Positions 9,684 through 17,862 of a stretch of 64,000 bases of DNA are shown here, one piece after another. The stretch's first letter is position 1. Each line of letters begins with the position of its first letter. Below the pieces are notes generated by a model. The model was not told where the DNA came from. It worked only from the letters and a program-made list of their open reading frames with translations, and did no database searches. Position numbers and translations under genes: made by a program. This stretch comes from CAYOWK01 sp964407665 (lineage in GTDB: Bacteria > Pseudomonadota > Alphaproteobacteria > Caulobacterales > Hyphomonadaceae): NCBI GenBank assembly GCA_964407665.1, contig CAYOWK010000020.1, positions 3,025 to 67,024 of the forward strand. The letters run 5' to 3'.

Positions 9684-10421
9684 TCAGACGTTCAGCGCAT
9701 ACCCGGCCGAACGAACCGTCCGGATCGGATCCTCGCAGCCCTCTTTCGTCAGCGCCTTGCGCAGACGACCGATGTGCACATCGACCGTGCGGGTCTCGAC
9801 GTAGACGTCCGAGCCCCAGACGGCGTCGAGCAATTGCTCGCGCGAGAAGACGCGGCCCGGGTGCTGCGCAAAGTGATCCAGGAGGCGGAACTCCGTAGGC
9901 CCGAGGTGGACCTCCTGCCCCGCCCGGGTGACGCGGTGAGCGGTCCGGTCGATGGTGATATCGCCGATATCCACCTTGTCTTCGGCCAGTGCCGGACGGA
10001 TGCGCCGGAGGACGGCGCGGATCCGAGCCGTGAGCTCGGTCATCGAGAACGGCTTGGTCATGTAGTCGTCAGCGCCGGTATCGAGGCCGCGAATGCGATC
10101 CGTTTCCTCGGACTTGGCGGTCAGCATGATGATCGGCAGATTGCGCGTGGTGGAGCGCGAGCGCAGCCTGCGGCAGACCTCGATCCCGGGCAGGCGCGGC
10201 AGCATCCAGTCGAGGATGACAATATCGGGCTGACGCTCTTCGATCTGCAGGAGAGCGTCTTCACCGTCAGTCGCAACACCAACCTCGTATCCGTCCTTTT
10301 CGAGGTTGTAGCTGATCAGTTCGACCAGAGCGGCTTCGTCCTCGACGACAAGGGCGTAGGGACGCGCGGCTCCAACCCTCGGGCTGGAGGGGCGGATAGA
10401 GTCAACCGTTACTGAGGACAT
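9684..10421 (-). CDS. phoB: Phosphate regulon response regulator PhoB
   Basis: A 245-residue OmpR/PhoB-class response regulator. The receiver domain covers about residues 20-135, with the acidic pocket E27/D28, the phospho-acceptor D71 in VILDWMLP and the conserved K123 in TKPF. The winged-helix DNA-binding domain covers about 145-245 (LGPTEFRLLDHF, RTVDVHIGRLRKAL, RTVRSAGYAL). When phosphorylated by PhoR under phosphate starvation it binds Pho boxes and activates phosphate uptake genes. The start codon lies inside the phoU 3' end (20-bp overlap), so translation is probably coupled. An N-terminal extension of about 20 residues precedes the receiver. Confidence 0.97.
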   Translation of the reverse strand: MSSVTVDSIRPSSPRVGAARPYALVVEDEAALVELISYNLEKDGYEVGVATDGEDALLQIEERQPDIVILDWMLPRLPGIEVCRRLRSRSTTRNLPIIMLTAKSEETDRIRGLDTGADDYMTKPFSMTELTARIRAVLRRIRPALAEDKVDIGDITIDRTAHRVTRAGQEVHLGPTEFRLLDHFAQHPGRVFSREQLLDAVWGSDVYVETRTVDVHIGRLRKALTKEGCEDPIRTVRSAGYALNV

Positions 10422-11094
10422 CGACTTTCGGCCTTTCCGTATTGAGGGTCTCGCCGGTAACCAGGAAGTGGATCTCTTCTGCGATGTTCGTGCAGTGATC
10501 GCCCATCCGCTCTAGGTTCTTGGCCACGAAGAGCAGGTGTGTGCATGCAGAAATCGTGCGCGGATCTTCCATCATGTAGGTCAGCAGCTCGCGGAAGAGC
10601 GAGGTGTAGTGCTCGTCGACCTCTTCGTCGCGGCTTCGGACGCTGGCGGCGACATCCGTTTCCTGGGCTGAGTGCGCATCCAGAACACGCTTCAGCTGGG
10701 CGCCAACAAGCTTGCCCATGCGGGCGACACCCTTGACGGCGTTCGGCGGAGCCATGCTCTCGAGAACCTTGGCGCGTTTGGCCAGATTCTTAGCCAGATC
10801 GCCGATACGCTCGAGCTCGGCGGCGATCTTGAGCGCGGCTATGGTCTGGCGAAGGTCGCGCGCCAGCGGCTGCCGCAAAGCCAAAAGCCGGAGAATCTTG
10901 CGCTCCACATCGACCTGAAGGGCGTCAATCTGCTGGTCGCGGGCGACAACCGAGTCCGCCAGCTCCATGTTGCGGGTCACCATCGCCTGGAGCGCATCGG
11001 ACAGAAGGTCTTCGGCCAGACCGCCCATGCGGGCGATATCACCGGTCAGCTCCTCCAGATCGGCGGAGAAGGATCGCACCGTATGTTCGTTCAT
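10402..11094 (-). CDS. phoU: Phosphate signalling complex protein PhoU
   Basis: A 230-residue, all-helical cytoplasmic protein made of two PhoU repeats. Metal-binding-type motifs are visible near LERIGDLAKNLAKRA (about 92-106) and LERMGDHCTNIAEEI (about 194-208). PhoU links the Pst transporter to PhoR and keeps the regulon off in high phosphate. It lies 43 bp downstream of pstB and overlaps phoB by 20 bp, as expected for the Caulobacter-type pst operon. Confidence 0.97.
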   Translation of the reverse strand: MNEHTVRSFSADLEELTGDIARMGGLAEDLLSDALQAMVTRNMELADSVVARDQQIDALQVDVERKILRLLALRQPLARDLRQTIAALKIAAELERIGDLAKNLAKRAKVLESMAPPNAVKGVARMGKLVGAQLKRVLDAHSAQETDVAASVRSRDEEVDEHYTSLFRELLTYMMEDPRTISACTHLLFVAKNLERMGDHCTNIAEEIHFLVTGETLNTERPKVDVLSNG

Positions 11095-11137
11095 GGCCGG
11101 CCTTCCTGTGTCTCAGTCAACGCCAACGGGAACACTA

Positions 11138-11959
11138 CTACCCGAATCGCCCTGTGATGTAGTCCTGCGTTCGGGCATCCTTCGGATTGGTGAACATCGC
11201 CTCTGTGTCGCCCACCTCGACCAGCTTGCCCATGTGGAAGAAAGCGGTGCGCTGAGAAACCCGCGCCGCCTGGGCCATCGAGTGCGTGACGATGACAATG
11301 CAGTAGTTTGCGCGCAGTTCGTCGATCAGTTCCTCGATCTTGGCCGTGGCGATCGGATCCAGCGCCGAACAGGGTTCGTCCATCAGGATCACTTCCGGGC
11401 TGACGGCGATTGCGCGGGCAATCACGAGGCGCTGCTGCTGACCGCCCGAAAGCCCTGTCCCAGGCTGGTGCAGCCGGTCCTTGACCTCTTCCCACAACCC
11501 TGCCCGTACGAGCGAGGCCTCCACGATCTCCTCGATCTCGGCCTTGGCGGACGCAAGCCCGTGAATCTTAACCCCATAGGCGACGTTGTCGAAGATCGAC
11601 TTCGGGAATGGGTTGGGCTTCTGGAACACCATGCCGACGCGGGCGCGCAGTAGGACCGGATCGATACTGCGATCCGTGATCATCTCGCCATCGATCTTGA
11701 TCTCGCCTGTGACGCGGCAGCCTTCGATCGTGTCGTTCATGCGATTGATGCAGCGCAGGAAGGTGGACTTCCCGCATCCTGACGGGCCGATCAGCGCCGT
11801 CACCGCGCGCTCGCCAACGTCGAGCGACACGTCGAACAGGGCCTGCTTGGCGCCGTAGAAAACGGAAACGTCCCGGGCCATGATTTTTGTGGCGGAGGGA
11901 GCCTCGACCCGCGCCGCAACGCCTGGCCGTATCTGCTGGATCGGATCGACGCGGTTCAT
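11138..11959 (-). CDS. pstB: Phosphate ABC transporter ATP-binding protein PstB
   Basis: The ATPase of the high-affinity phosphate importer. From the ATG at 11959 it has 273 residues. Walker A (GPSGCGKST) is at about 58-66, the ABC signature is LSGGQQQRL, and Walker B is VILMDEPCSALDP. I chose 11959 because this ATG shares one base with the pstA stop (TGATG), a typical coupled junction. The frame is open further upstream, but that part would lie inside pstA. In-frame GTG (11962) and ATG (11965) are near-equivalent alternatives. Confidence 0.97.
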   Translation of the reverse strand: MNRVDPIQQIRPGVAARVEAPSATKIMARDVSVFYGAKQALFDVSLDVGERAVTALIGPSGCGKSTFLRCINRMNDTIEGCRVTGEIKIDGEMITDRSIDPVLLRARVGMVFQKPNPFPKSIFDNVAYGVKIHGLASAKAEIEEIVEASLVRAGLWEEVKDRLHQPGTGLSGGQQQRLVIARAIAVSPEVILMDEPCSALDPIATAKIEELIDELRANYCIVIVTHSMAQAARVSQRTAFFHMGKLVEVGDTEAMFTNPKDARTQDYITGRFG

Positions 11960-14694
11960 CACCATCTCCGTTCGAGCCGCCGGCGCAGATACACGGCGAG
12001 CGCATTCATAGCAAACAGGAATACCAGCAGCACAATGATGGCCGCAGACGTCATGGGCTGCCATGCGCGTTCTGCGGAACTTGACCACTTGTACACCAGA
12101 ACCGGGAGCGCCGTCGCGCTCTCGAACATGTCGGACGGCGGGTCCGCCACGAACGCGACCATGCCGATCAGCAGGAGCGGCGCGGTTTCACCGAGCGCCC
12201 GCGCCAAACCGATGATCGCGCCTGTCATGATTCCGGGCGCAGCCAGCGGCAGGACGTGGTGGAACACCGCCTGCGGAAGCGACGCGCCGACAGCCAGCGC
12301 ACCTTCGCGAATGGACGGCGGTACAGCCGCCACCGCGGCCCGGGTGGCGATGATGATGGTCGGCAGGGTAATCAGGGAAAGCACCAGTCCGCCCACCAGA
12401 GGAGCCGATCTCGGGAGCCCGAAGAAGTTGATGAAGACAGCGGCGCCCAGCAGGCCGAAGACGATAGAGGGCACAGCCGCGAGGTTGTTGATGTTCACCT
12501 CGATGAAGTCGGTGAACCGGTTCTTCGGGGCGAATTCCTGGAGGTAGATAGCCGCCATCACCCCGATGGGCAGCGACAGGACCAACGTCACGATCATGAT
12601 CCAGAACGACCCCGCGATCGCGGCAGCGAGGCCCGCAAGCTCCGGATAGGTCGAGTCGGCCTTCAGCAGCAGATCGAGGTTGGCGACGCGCTTGATTGCG
12701 CCTGCGTCCCGGAGATCGTTCAGCCACGCGACCTGGCGATCATTCACCTGCCTGTCCGCCTCCGGCGTCTCCAACGTCCGCACAGACCAGCTTCCCGCGC
12801 TGGCCGCGGCCGTATTCTTGAGCGCGATGATCTCCACGCCCTCGACCCGGTCCGGCGTCAGGCGCACGGCCTTCACAACGCCACCGCCGATGGACACGAG
12901 AACAGACGGCGAGAACTCCCCAAGCTCGATCAACGTACCGGCGCTGGCGATCCGCGCGCTCGCCACGTTCGCCGTCGCAGTGTCCCGGTCCCGTTTGCGT
13001 TCAAGCCGCGCGATATCGTCCTGCAGCGTTTCGATCTGCAGATCGACCCTTGCCAGCATGAGGGCCTCAAGGGCGGCGTCCGCGCCGGCCTGGCCAGCCT
13101 CGGCTGCTCCAGCCGCGTAGGCCAGTCCCGGCAACCCGCCCAGATCGAGCCCAAGCTGGCCCGCTATCTCTGTGTCGATATCGGTCTGCGAGACCGCAAC
13201 CGGCGCAACCTCTGCCGGCGGCTCTGCAGCCGCAGGATCTGTAACGGCAGGATCTGTAACCGCAGGATCAGAAGGCGCCGCATCGGGAGACGGTTCGGGC
13301 ACAACAACAGGCGGACGGCCCGCCAGCAAGGCGCCGGCTTCCCGGCGGCTCTCCAGTTCCCGTTCAAGACGCGCAAGCCGGGACCGGGCGGCCTGGACAG
13401 CCACGGTCCCCATCGCCTCGGCGCGCTGGACCGACGCCGCTCGCAGCTCCGCTGCCGCCGCTTCCAGCAGCGCGAGCCTGCGGGTCTGGTCGTCCACCGC
13501 GATGGCGGCTGCGTCCACCTCTGCCTCGTTGACGGCGATCGCCGCCTCGATACGGCCCGCACCCAGCGTCAGCGGAGCCAGAGGAGCAAGCGGCCGACCC
13601 GCCAGCAGGCTCGCGACGGCCCTGAGCTGGCGGATGTCCTGCCCTGCCAGCGCCTGCTGCAGTTCGGCAAGCCTGCGTCCATCCACCTGCCGGCGGTCAG
13701 CCGCGAGGAACGCCGTTTCAGCCTGAATTCGGCGGGTCTCCGCGGAGGGTTCGCCCTTGCGCATGGCCTCGGCCGATTGCTGGGCGTAGCGGCCAGCTTT
13801 CCGCGCAAGTTCCTGCGACTCTTTTTCGGCGGCCGCGCGCCGCGTCGCAAGCTCTGCATCGAGCACCTGCCGAAGCCGGGTAGCATCGCCTGAGCCCGCA
13901 GCGACGGCCAGGCCTGTCAGATTATCGCTGTCCGCAGAAACGGCCTCGGTGGCCAGAGAAATGACCGTCGCGCCATCGGCGGCTGCGATCCTGGCGCGGT
14001 CCCCCTGGAGAACGTCCAGCCGGGCGCGTGACCGGGCGATCGAAACCTCGGCGCGCTCCACCGACCTGCGGGCGACTTCTGCCTCGGCTTCAATGGCGCG
14101 AGCAACTACGCTGTAGCCGTCGGTGAATCCACCCGGCGCCTCGATGGCAAAGCCATCCGGTATGCGCGTGATGGCGGCCTGCGAGGAACCAGCCTGTACC
14201 GACTCCTCGGTCACCATGCCCTTGAGGTAAAGATCCGCCGTGTCTGACACAGGCGCCGAGACGTCCAGCGTCGTGCCGACCAGCGAGGGATCGGCCGCCA
14301 CCTTGCGGGCGAGGTCTCCGCCAGCGAGCGTCGATACGATCTTGTTGAGCTGGCGCCGGATGTCGCGATCCTCTGCGCCTTCCGGATAGCGTTCGGCCAG
14401 CTCATGCCGAAAGAGGCCGGAGAACGCCCCTACGCTGGCGGTAATCTTAGCGGGGTCCCGCTCTCCAGTCGGATCGACCTTGTCGGCGTCCAGCGTCAAC
14501 TCCATGTGGAGCTCATGCTTGGTAAAGGCAGAGATGGACTCGCCGACAATCGAACCGAGAAGGACGATCAGCGCCATGATCGCGAGAGCAATCGCACCGA
14601 TTCCATAGGCGCGGAAACGCGCTTCCTCGCGATAGCGCCGCCGGAGGCGCTTCTCCGCCGCCGCACGCTTTGAAGTGACGGCCACGTCAGTCAT
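11959..14694 (-). CDS. pstA: Phosphate ABC transporter permease PstA with a very large periplasmic coiled-coil insertion
   Basis: The permease part is unmistakable. It comprises one N-terminal membrane helix (about 31-55), a DUF3333-type periplasmic region beginning at about 56 and closing at about 640-690 (NDRQVAWLNDLRDAGAI), and the membrane permease domain at 690-911 with the EAA-type loop (IREGALAVGASLPQAVFHHV). PstA proteins with DUF3333 are normally a little over 400 residues, but this one is 911. The extra part is about residues 165-590. It is Ala/Arg/Glu-rich heptad-like helix broken by a proline-rich linker at about 462-500 containing DPAVTDPAVTDP. The reading frame is intact. Start and stop overlap pstC (8 bp) and pstB, so the insertion is translated in an ordinary operon context. 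Confidence 0.95.
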   Translation of the reverse strand: MTDVAVTSKRAAAEKRLRRRYREEARFRAYGIGAIALAIMALIVLLGSIVGESISAFTKHELHMELTLDADKVDPTGERDPAKITASVGAFSGLFRHELAERYPEGAEDRDIRRQLNKIVSTLAGGDLARKVAADPSLVGTTLDVSAPVSDTADLYLKGMVTEESVQAGSSQAAITRIPDGFAIEAPGGFTDGYSVVARAIEAEAEVARRSVERAEVSIARSRARLDVLQGDRARIAAADGATVISLATEAVSADSDNLTGLAVAAGSGDATRLRQVLDAELATRRAAAEKESQELARKAGRYAQQSAEAMRKGEPSAETRRIQAETAFLAADRRQVDGRRLAELQQALAGQDIRQLRAVASLLAGRPLAPLAPLTLGAGRIEAAIAVNEAEVDAAAIAVDDQTRRLALLEAAAAELRAASVQRAEAMGTVAVQAARSRLARLERELESRREAGALLAGRPPVVVPEPSPDAAPSDPAVTDPAVTDPAAAEPPAEVAPVAVSQTDIDTEIAGQLGLDLGGLPGLAYAAGAAEAGQAGADAALEALMLARVDLQIETLQDDIARLERKRDRDTATANVASARIASAGTLIELGEFSPSVLVSIGGGVVKAVRLTPDRVEGVEIIALKNTAAASAGSWSVRTLETPEADRQVNDRQVAWLNDLRDAGAIKRVANLDLLLKADSTYPELAGLAAAIAGSFWIMIVTLVLSLPIGVMAAIYLQEFAPKNRFTDFIEVNINNLAAVPSIVFGLLGAAVFINFFGLPRSAPLVGGLVLSLITLPTIIIATRAAVAAVPPSIREGALAVGASLPQAVFHHVLPLAAPGIMTGAIIGLARALGETAPLLLIGMVAFVADPPSDMFESATALPVLVYKWSSSAERAWQPMTSAAIIVLLVFLFAMNALAVYLRRRLERRW

Positions 14695-16147
14695 ACTTTT
14701 CCCTGTAGGCCTTCACCACGCGCTGCGCGATGATGTTGAATACCAGGGTCACCATGAACAGGCTGAATCCGAGGGCGAAGGCCGACAGGGTCTTCGGGCT
14801 GTTGAATTCCGTGTCGCCGGTGAGAAGATCCACAATCTGGACGGTGATCGTGGTCACGTCCTGAAACGGGTCTGCAGTGATCTGGGCGCGCTGCCCCGCC
14901 GCCATCACCACGATCATCGTCTCGCCGATGGCGCGCGATACAGCCAGCAGGAGCGCGGCGACCACGCCCGGAAGCGCCGCCGGCATGATGACCTGCTTCA
15001 CTGTCTCGGACTTGGTCGCACCAAGGGCCAGAGCGCCATCGCGCAGCGACTGGGGAGCGGCGTTTATGACGTCATCGGAGAGCGACGACACGAACGGGAT
15101 GATCATGATGCCCATCACCAGTCCGGCCGCCAGCGCGCTGGTCGGTTGCGGGTCGATGATCGGCCCCTCCACCCAAGGCATGAGCGCCCGGAGGATGCCG
15201 TCAAGCCAGAGACCAAAGCTTCGGACCGCGGGCGCAACAGTGAGAAGCGCGAAGAAGCCGTAGACGACCGTCGGCACGCCGGCGAGGATCTCGAGGATCG
15301 GCTTCAGCCAGCGCCGCATCACGGGACTGGCGTATTCGGACAGGTAGATCGCCGCGTACAGGCCGATCGGCGCAGCCACAAGCATGGCGATGAACGTGAT
15401 CATCAGCGTGCCGAATACGAGAGGCACCGCGCCGAATGCGCCGGATGCGCCGACCTGATCGGGACGGATGTTGGTCTGGGCGCTCCATTTGAGACCGAAG
15501 AAGAACTCGAGCGGCGACACTTCCTGGAAGAACCGAAGCGTCTCGAAGACGAGCGACAGGATGATGCCCGCCGTGGTCGCCACGGCTACCCCGGAACAGG
15601 CGAGCAACATCAGCTTGATTGCCGCCTCGACCGCGTTACGCGCCCGCATTGTGCGGCCCAGCCGCATGGCGCCGTAGGCCAGCCCGCCGAGCGCGAGCGC
15701 GGCCGTAAGACCAACCGCAACAAGCTTAACGAGGCCGCGGCTTTCCGAGATGCTGCCGGCATAGGCCGCGACGGACGCCGCAAGTTCGCCCGACAGGCTG
15801 GAGACCGGCAGGGAGCCGCTGGCGACCGCCCGGGCCGTATCCGCCTGAACGGCGAGTTCGAAGTCGGGCAGCGCAGCGAGTTGCGCCGGCAGGTCATCCA
15901 GAGCCAGCCGGTCGGCAATGGCATGTCCGGTCAGCGCATAAACCGCGAGCACGGTCAGGGCCGGGACCAGCGTCCACATGGCCAGATAAAAGCCGTGGTA
16001 TTTCGGGCGGGAATGCAACGATCGCGGATCGCCTGCGGCAAGCAGGACAGCCCTGCGGCGCCCCATGTAAAAGGCCGCCATTGCGGCTACCACCAGCGCG
16101 GCCAGCGCCGTCAGCGCAAGTCGAGAGTGCGCGATTTGTTCCAGCAT
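14687..16147 (-). CDS. pstC: Phosphate ABC transporter permease PstC
   Basis: The second membrane subunit of the phosphate importer, 486 residues. Two hydrophobic segments and a periplasmic loop form an N-terminal extension of about 170 residues, common in alphaproteobacterial PstC. The permease domain follows, with SLRDGALALGATKSETVKQV as the ATPase-contact loop and ITADPFQDVTTITVQIVDLL near the C-terminus. It overlaps pstA by 8 bp. A candidate Pho box lies 47 bp upstream, so the pst genes probably have their own PhoB-controlled promoter in addition to read-through from phoR. The periplasmic binding protein PstS is not encoded anywhere in the window. Confidence 0.97.
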   Translation of the reverse strand: MLEQIAHSRLALTALAALVVAAMAAFYMGRRRAVLLAAGDPRSLHSRPKYHGFYLAMWTLVPALTVLAVYALTGHAIADRLALDDLPAQLAALPDFELAVQADTARAVASGSLPVSSLSGELAASVAAYAGSISESRGLVKLVAVGLTAALALGGLAYGAMRLGRTMRARNAVEAAIKLMLLACSGVAVATTAGIILSLVFETLRFFQEVSPLEFFFGLKWSAQTNIRPDQVGASGAFGAVPLVFGTLMITFIAMLVAAPIGLYAAIYLSEYASPVMRRWLKPILEILAGVPTVVYGFFALLTVAPAVRSFGLWLDGILRALMPWVEGPIIDPQPTSALAAGLVMGIMIIPFVSSLSDDVINAAPQSLRDGALALGATKSETVKQVIMPAALPGVVAALLLAVSRAIGETMIVVMAAGQRAQITADPFQDVTTITVQIVDLLTGDTEFNSPKTLSAFALGFSLFMVTLVFNIIAQRVVKAYREKYD

Positions 16148-16194
16148 GGAAGATTGCCGCCCTCGCCCTTGCCCCCGGCTCTTAGGGGGCTGAT

Positions 16195-16212
16195 GTGACA
16201 GTGGTATGAAGT
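16195..16212 (-). promoter_or_regulatory. Candidate Pho box upstream of pstC
   Basis: On the minus strand the sequence reads ACTTCATACCACTGTCAC, that is two 7-base half sites separated by 4 bases. The downstream half CTGTCAC is a perfect match to the known CTGTCAY half site, and the other half matches 4 of 7 (TCAT plus one T). It ends 47 bp before the pstC start, a usual distance for a PhoB-activated promoter. The family knowledge is PhoB binding to direct repeats of this form. That it works here is inferred. Confidence 0.55.
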
Positions 16213-16248
16213 GCGGCCCGTCAAAATGTCACCCCGTAACCTCAGGCC

Positions 16249-17670
16249 TCAGGGGCCTGATTTCGCTGCGGCAGGCGCTGGAAGCGCCACGCCGAAGGCC
16301 GATCCCCGCCCAGCCTCGCTCTCCACGAGAAATTCCCCGCGGTGGCGGGCGATCACATGCTTCACGATCGCAAGACCCAGCCCGGTCCCGGGCCTCAACC
16401 CCCTGCCCTGATCGACCCGATAGAAACGCTCTGCAAGCCGGGGAAGATGCTGCCGGTCTATGCCGGGGCCGCAATCGGTGACCCTGAGGACGGCGAACTG
16501 ACCTCCAACATTCCGGGGGGCGGTAGCGATGGACATCCGGCCTGCGCCGGCCCAGCGGCGGCCCGCGCTGCTTGCGGCGGCGTCCCGGGACATCGGAGCC
16601 TCAACCTCGATTTCCACAACGTCGCCCGCTTCCGAGTACTTGATGGCGTTATCGACCAGATTCTGGGCGACCTGCGACAACTCGTCATGAACGCCCGTGA
16701 CGATCACGCCGTGGCGAGGCCCGACCACCTTGAGGGTGACATTACGCTCCCTCGCGACAGGCATCAGCGCGTCCACGACTTCCCCGACCACGGCAGCCAG
16801 ATCGGCGTCTGACGAGGGCGTCCGGTGCTCCACCAGCTCGATACGGGAAAGGGACATCAGATCGGAGATGAGCCGCTTCATGCGCTCGGCCTGCCCGTGC
16901 ATGATGCCGAGAAACCGGTCACGTGCTGCGGGATCGTCACGGGCCGGTCCCCGCAATGTCTCGATGAAGCCGGACAGCGAGGTCAGCGGCGTGCGCAGCT
17001 CGTGGCTGGCGTTGGCGAGAAAGTCGACCCGCGCCATCTCGGCCCGCTTGATATCGGTGAGGTCCGTCATGGTGAGGAGTACGCCGGCGTCGTCCGGGGT
17101 GCGAACCGGGGCCGCGACGCAGGAATAGTAAAGGTCGGTCTCGTCGCGCTCGACGATCTCGAAGGTTTGCGGCGCCCCTTCCCTGCGCGCAGCTTCAACG
17201 GCGTCGAGCAGTTCCGCCCTTCGCACCACCATGGTCAGAAGCGGCTCGGAACCTACAAACCGGAAGCGCTTGCGCGCGGCGCTGTTGGCCACCTCCACCT
17301 TGCCCTGCGCGTCCACATACAGGGCCGGGTCATGCATGGCGTTGATCATGGCGGCCCGGATTGCGCGCGATGCGTCTGCCCGCACGGCGCGTTCGTTTTC
17401 GGCCGACGCCTCCCGGATCGTGCGCACGGCGTCGCTCTGGTGGTCGGCCGTGCCGGTCAGATAGACAAAAGCAAAGATTGCGAAGGCGAGCGCCGCAATG
17501 ATGGCCGCCCAGCCCGATATCTCGCCCACGACCGCAATGGCGGCGAGACCCGCAACCGCCACGACCACCAGAATCACGAAATCGGCCAGCCGACGTTCGT
17601 GCAGGGACTTTGCGAGGTCGCCGGCGGCGTCGCGGGGGCTTGCCGCCTCGCGCGGCTGTTCCGTTTCCAT
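16249..17670 (-). CDS. phoR: Phosphate regulon sensor histidine kinase PhoR
   Basis: A 473-residue membrane histidine kinase that phosphorylates PhoB. Two hydrophobic helices lie at about 29-48 and 52-72, followed by a PAS domain (about 105-205). The dimerisation helix has the phospho-accepting H223 in NASHELRTPL. The ATPase domain shows the N box NLVDNAIKYS, G1 DCGPGI and G2 GTGLGLAIVKHV. The short N-terminus without a large periplasmic domain fits PhoR, which senses phosphate through PstSCAB-PhoU. pstC starts 101 bp downstream. A weaker Pho box sits 46 bp upstream. Confidence 0.96.
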   Translation of the reverse strand: METEQPREAASPRDAAGDLAKSLHERRLADFVILVVVAVAGLAAIAVVGEISGWAAIIAALAFAIFAFVYLTGTADHQSDAVRTIREASAENERAVRADASRAIRAAMINAMHDPALYVDAQGKVEVANSAARKRFRFVGSEPLLTMVVRRAELLDAVEAARREGAPQTFEIVERDETDLYYSCVAAPVRTPDDAGVLLTMTDLTDIKRAEMARVDFLANASHELRTPLTSLSGFIETLRGPARDDPAARDRFLGIMHGQAERMKRLISDLMSLSRIELVEHRTPSSDADLAAVVGEVVDALMPVARERNVTLKVVGPRHGVIVTGVHDELSQVAQNLVDNAIKYSEAGDVVEIEVEAPMSRDAAASSAGRRWAGAGRMSIATAPRNVGGQFAVLRVTDCGPGIDRQHLPRLAERFYRVDQGRGLRPGTGLGLAIVKHVIARHRGEFLVESEAGRGSAFGVALPAPAAAKSGP

Positions 17671-17716
17671 GCCGTCTCCGAACCGAGAATCGATTGTTCA
17701 GTATCAGACATGAGCA

Positions 17717-17734
17717 TGCACAGCTGTATGACGA
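17717..17734 (-). promoter_or_regulatory. Weaker candidate Pho box upstream of phoR
   Basis: The minus strand reads TCGTCATACAGCTGTGCA. The first half matches the CTGTCAT half site at 5 of 7 bases, and the second half keeps CTGT. It ends 46 bp before the phoR ATG, almost exactly the same distance as the stronger box before pstC. That shared geometry is the main reason for calling it. Autoregulation of phoR by PhoB would follow. Confidence 0.35.
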
Positions 17735-17762
17735 ACGACCGCGCCATGCCCGCACTTGCCAG

Positions 17763-17783
17763 AATTATCGACGGTCGATAATT
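17763..17783. promoter_or_regulatory. Perfect 10-bp inverted repeat between phoR and the M13 peptidase gene
   Basis: Arms AATTATCGAC (17763-17772) and its exact reverse complement (17774-17783) flank one central base. This is AT-rich against a GC-rich background. It lies in the divergent promoter region, 93 bp before the phoR start and 79 bp before the peptidase ATG. The size and symmetry suit a dimeric repressor or activator site; the protein is unknown. Confidence 0.5.
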
Positions 17784-17862
17784 GTACTGCACGTTTCGGC
17801 CGCCATACTACAGCGCCGTGGCTCAATCTTCCGGATTGTCCCGATTTCGCGAAGGATCGCAC

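Noticed and set aside
16171..16190. GCCCCC/GGGGGC inverted repeat between the Pho box and pstC as a terminator after phoR
   Set aside because: Only six pairs and no T-run; it lies between a probable promoter and its gene, so termination there is unlikely. Not listed as a feature.
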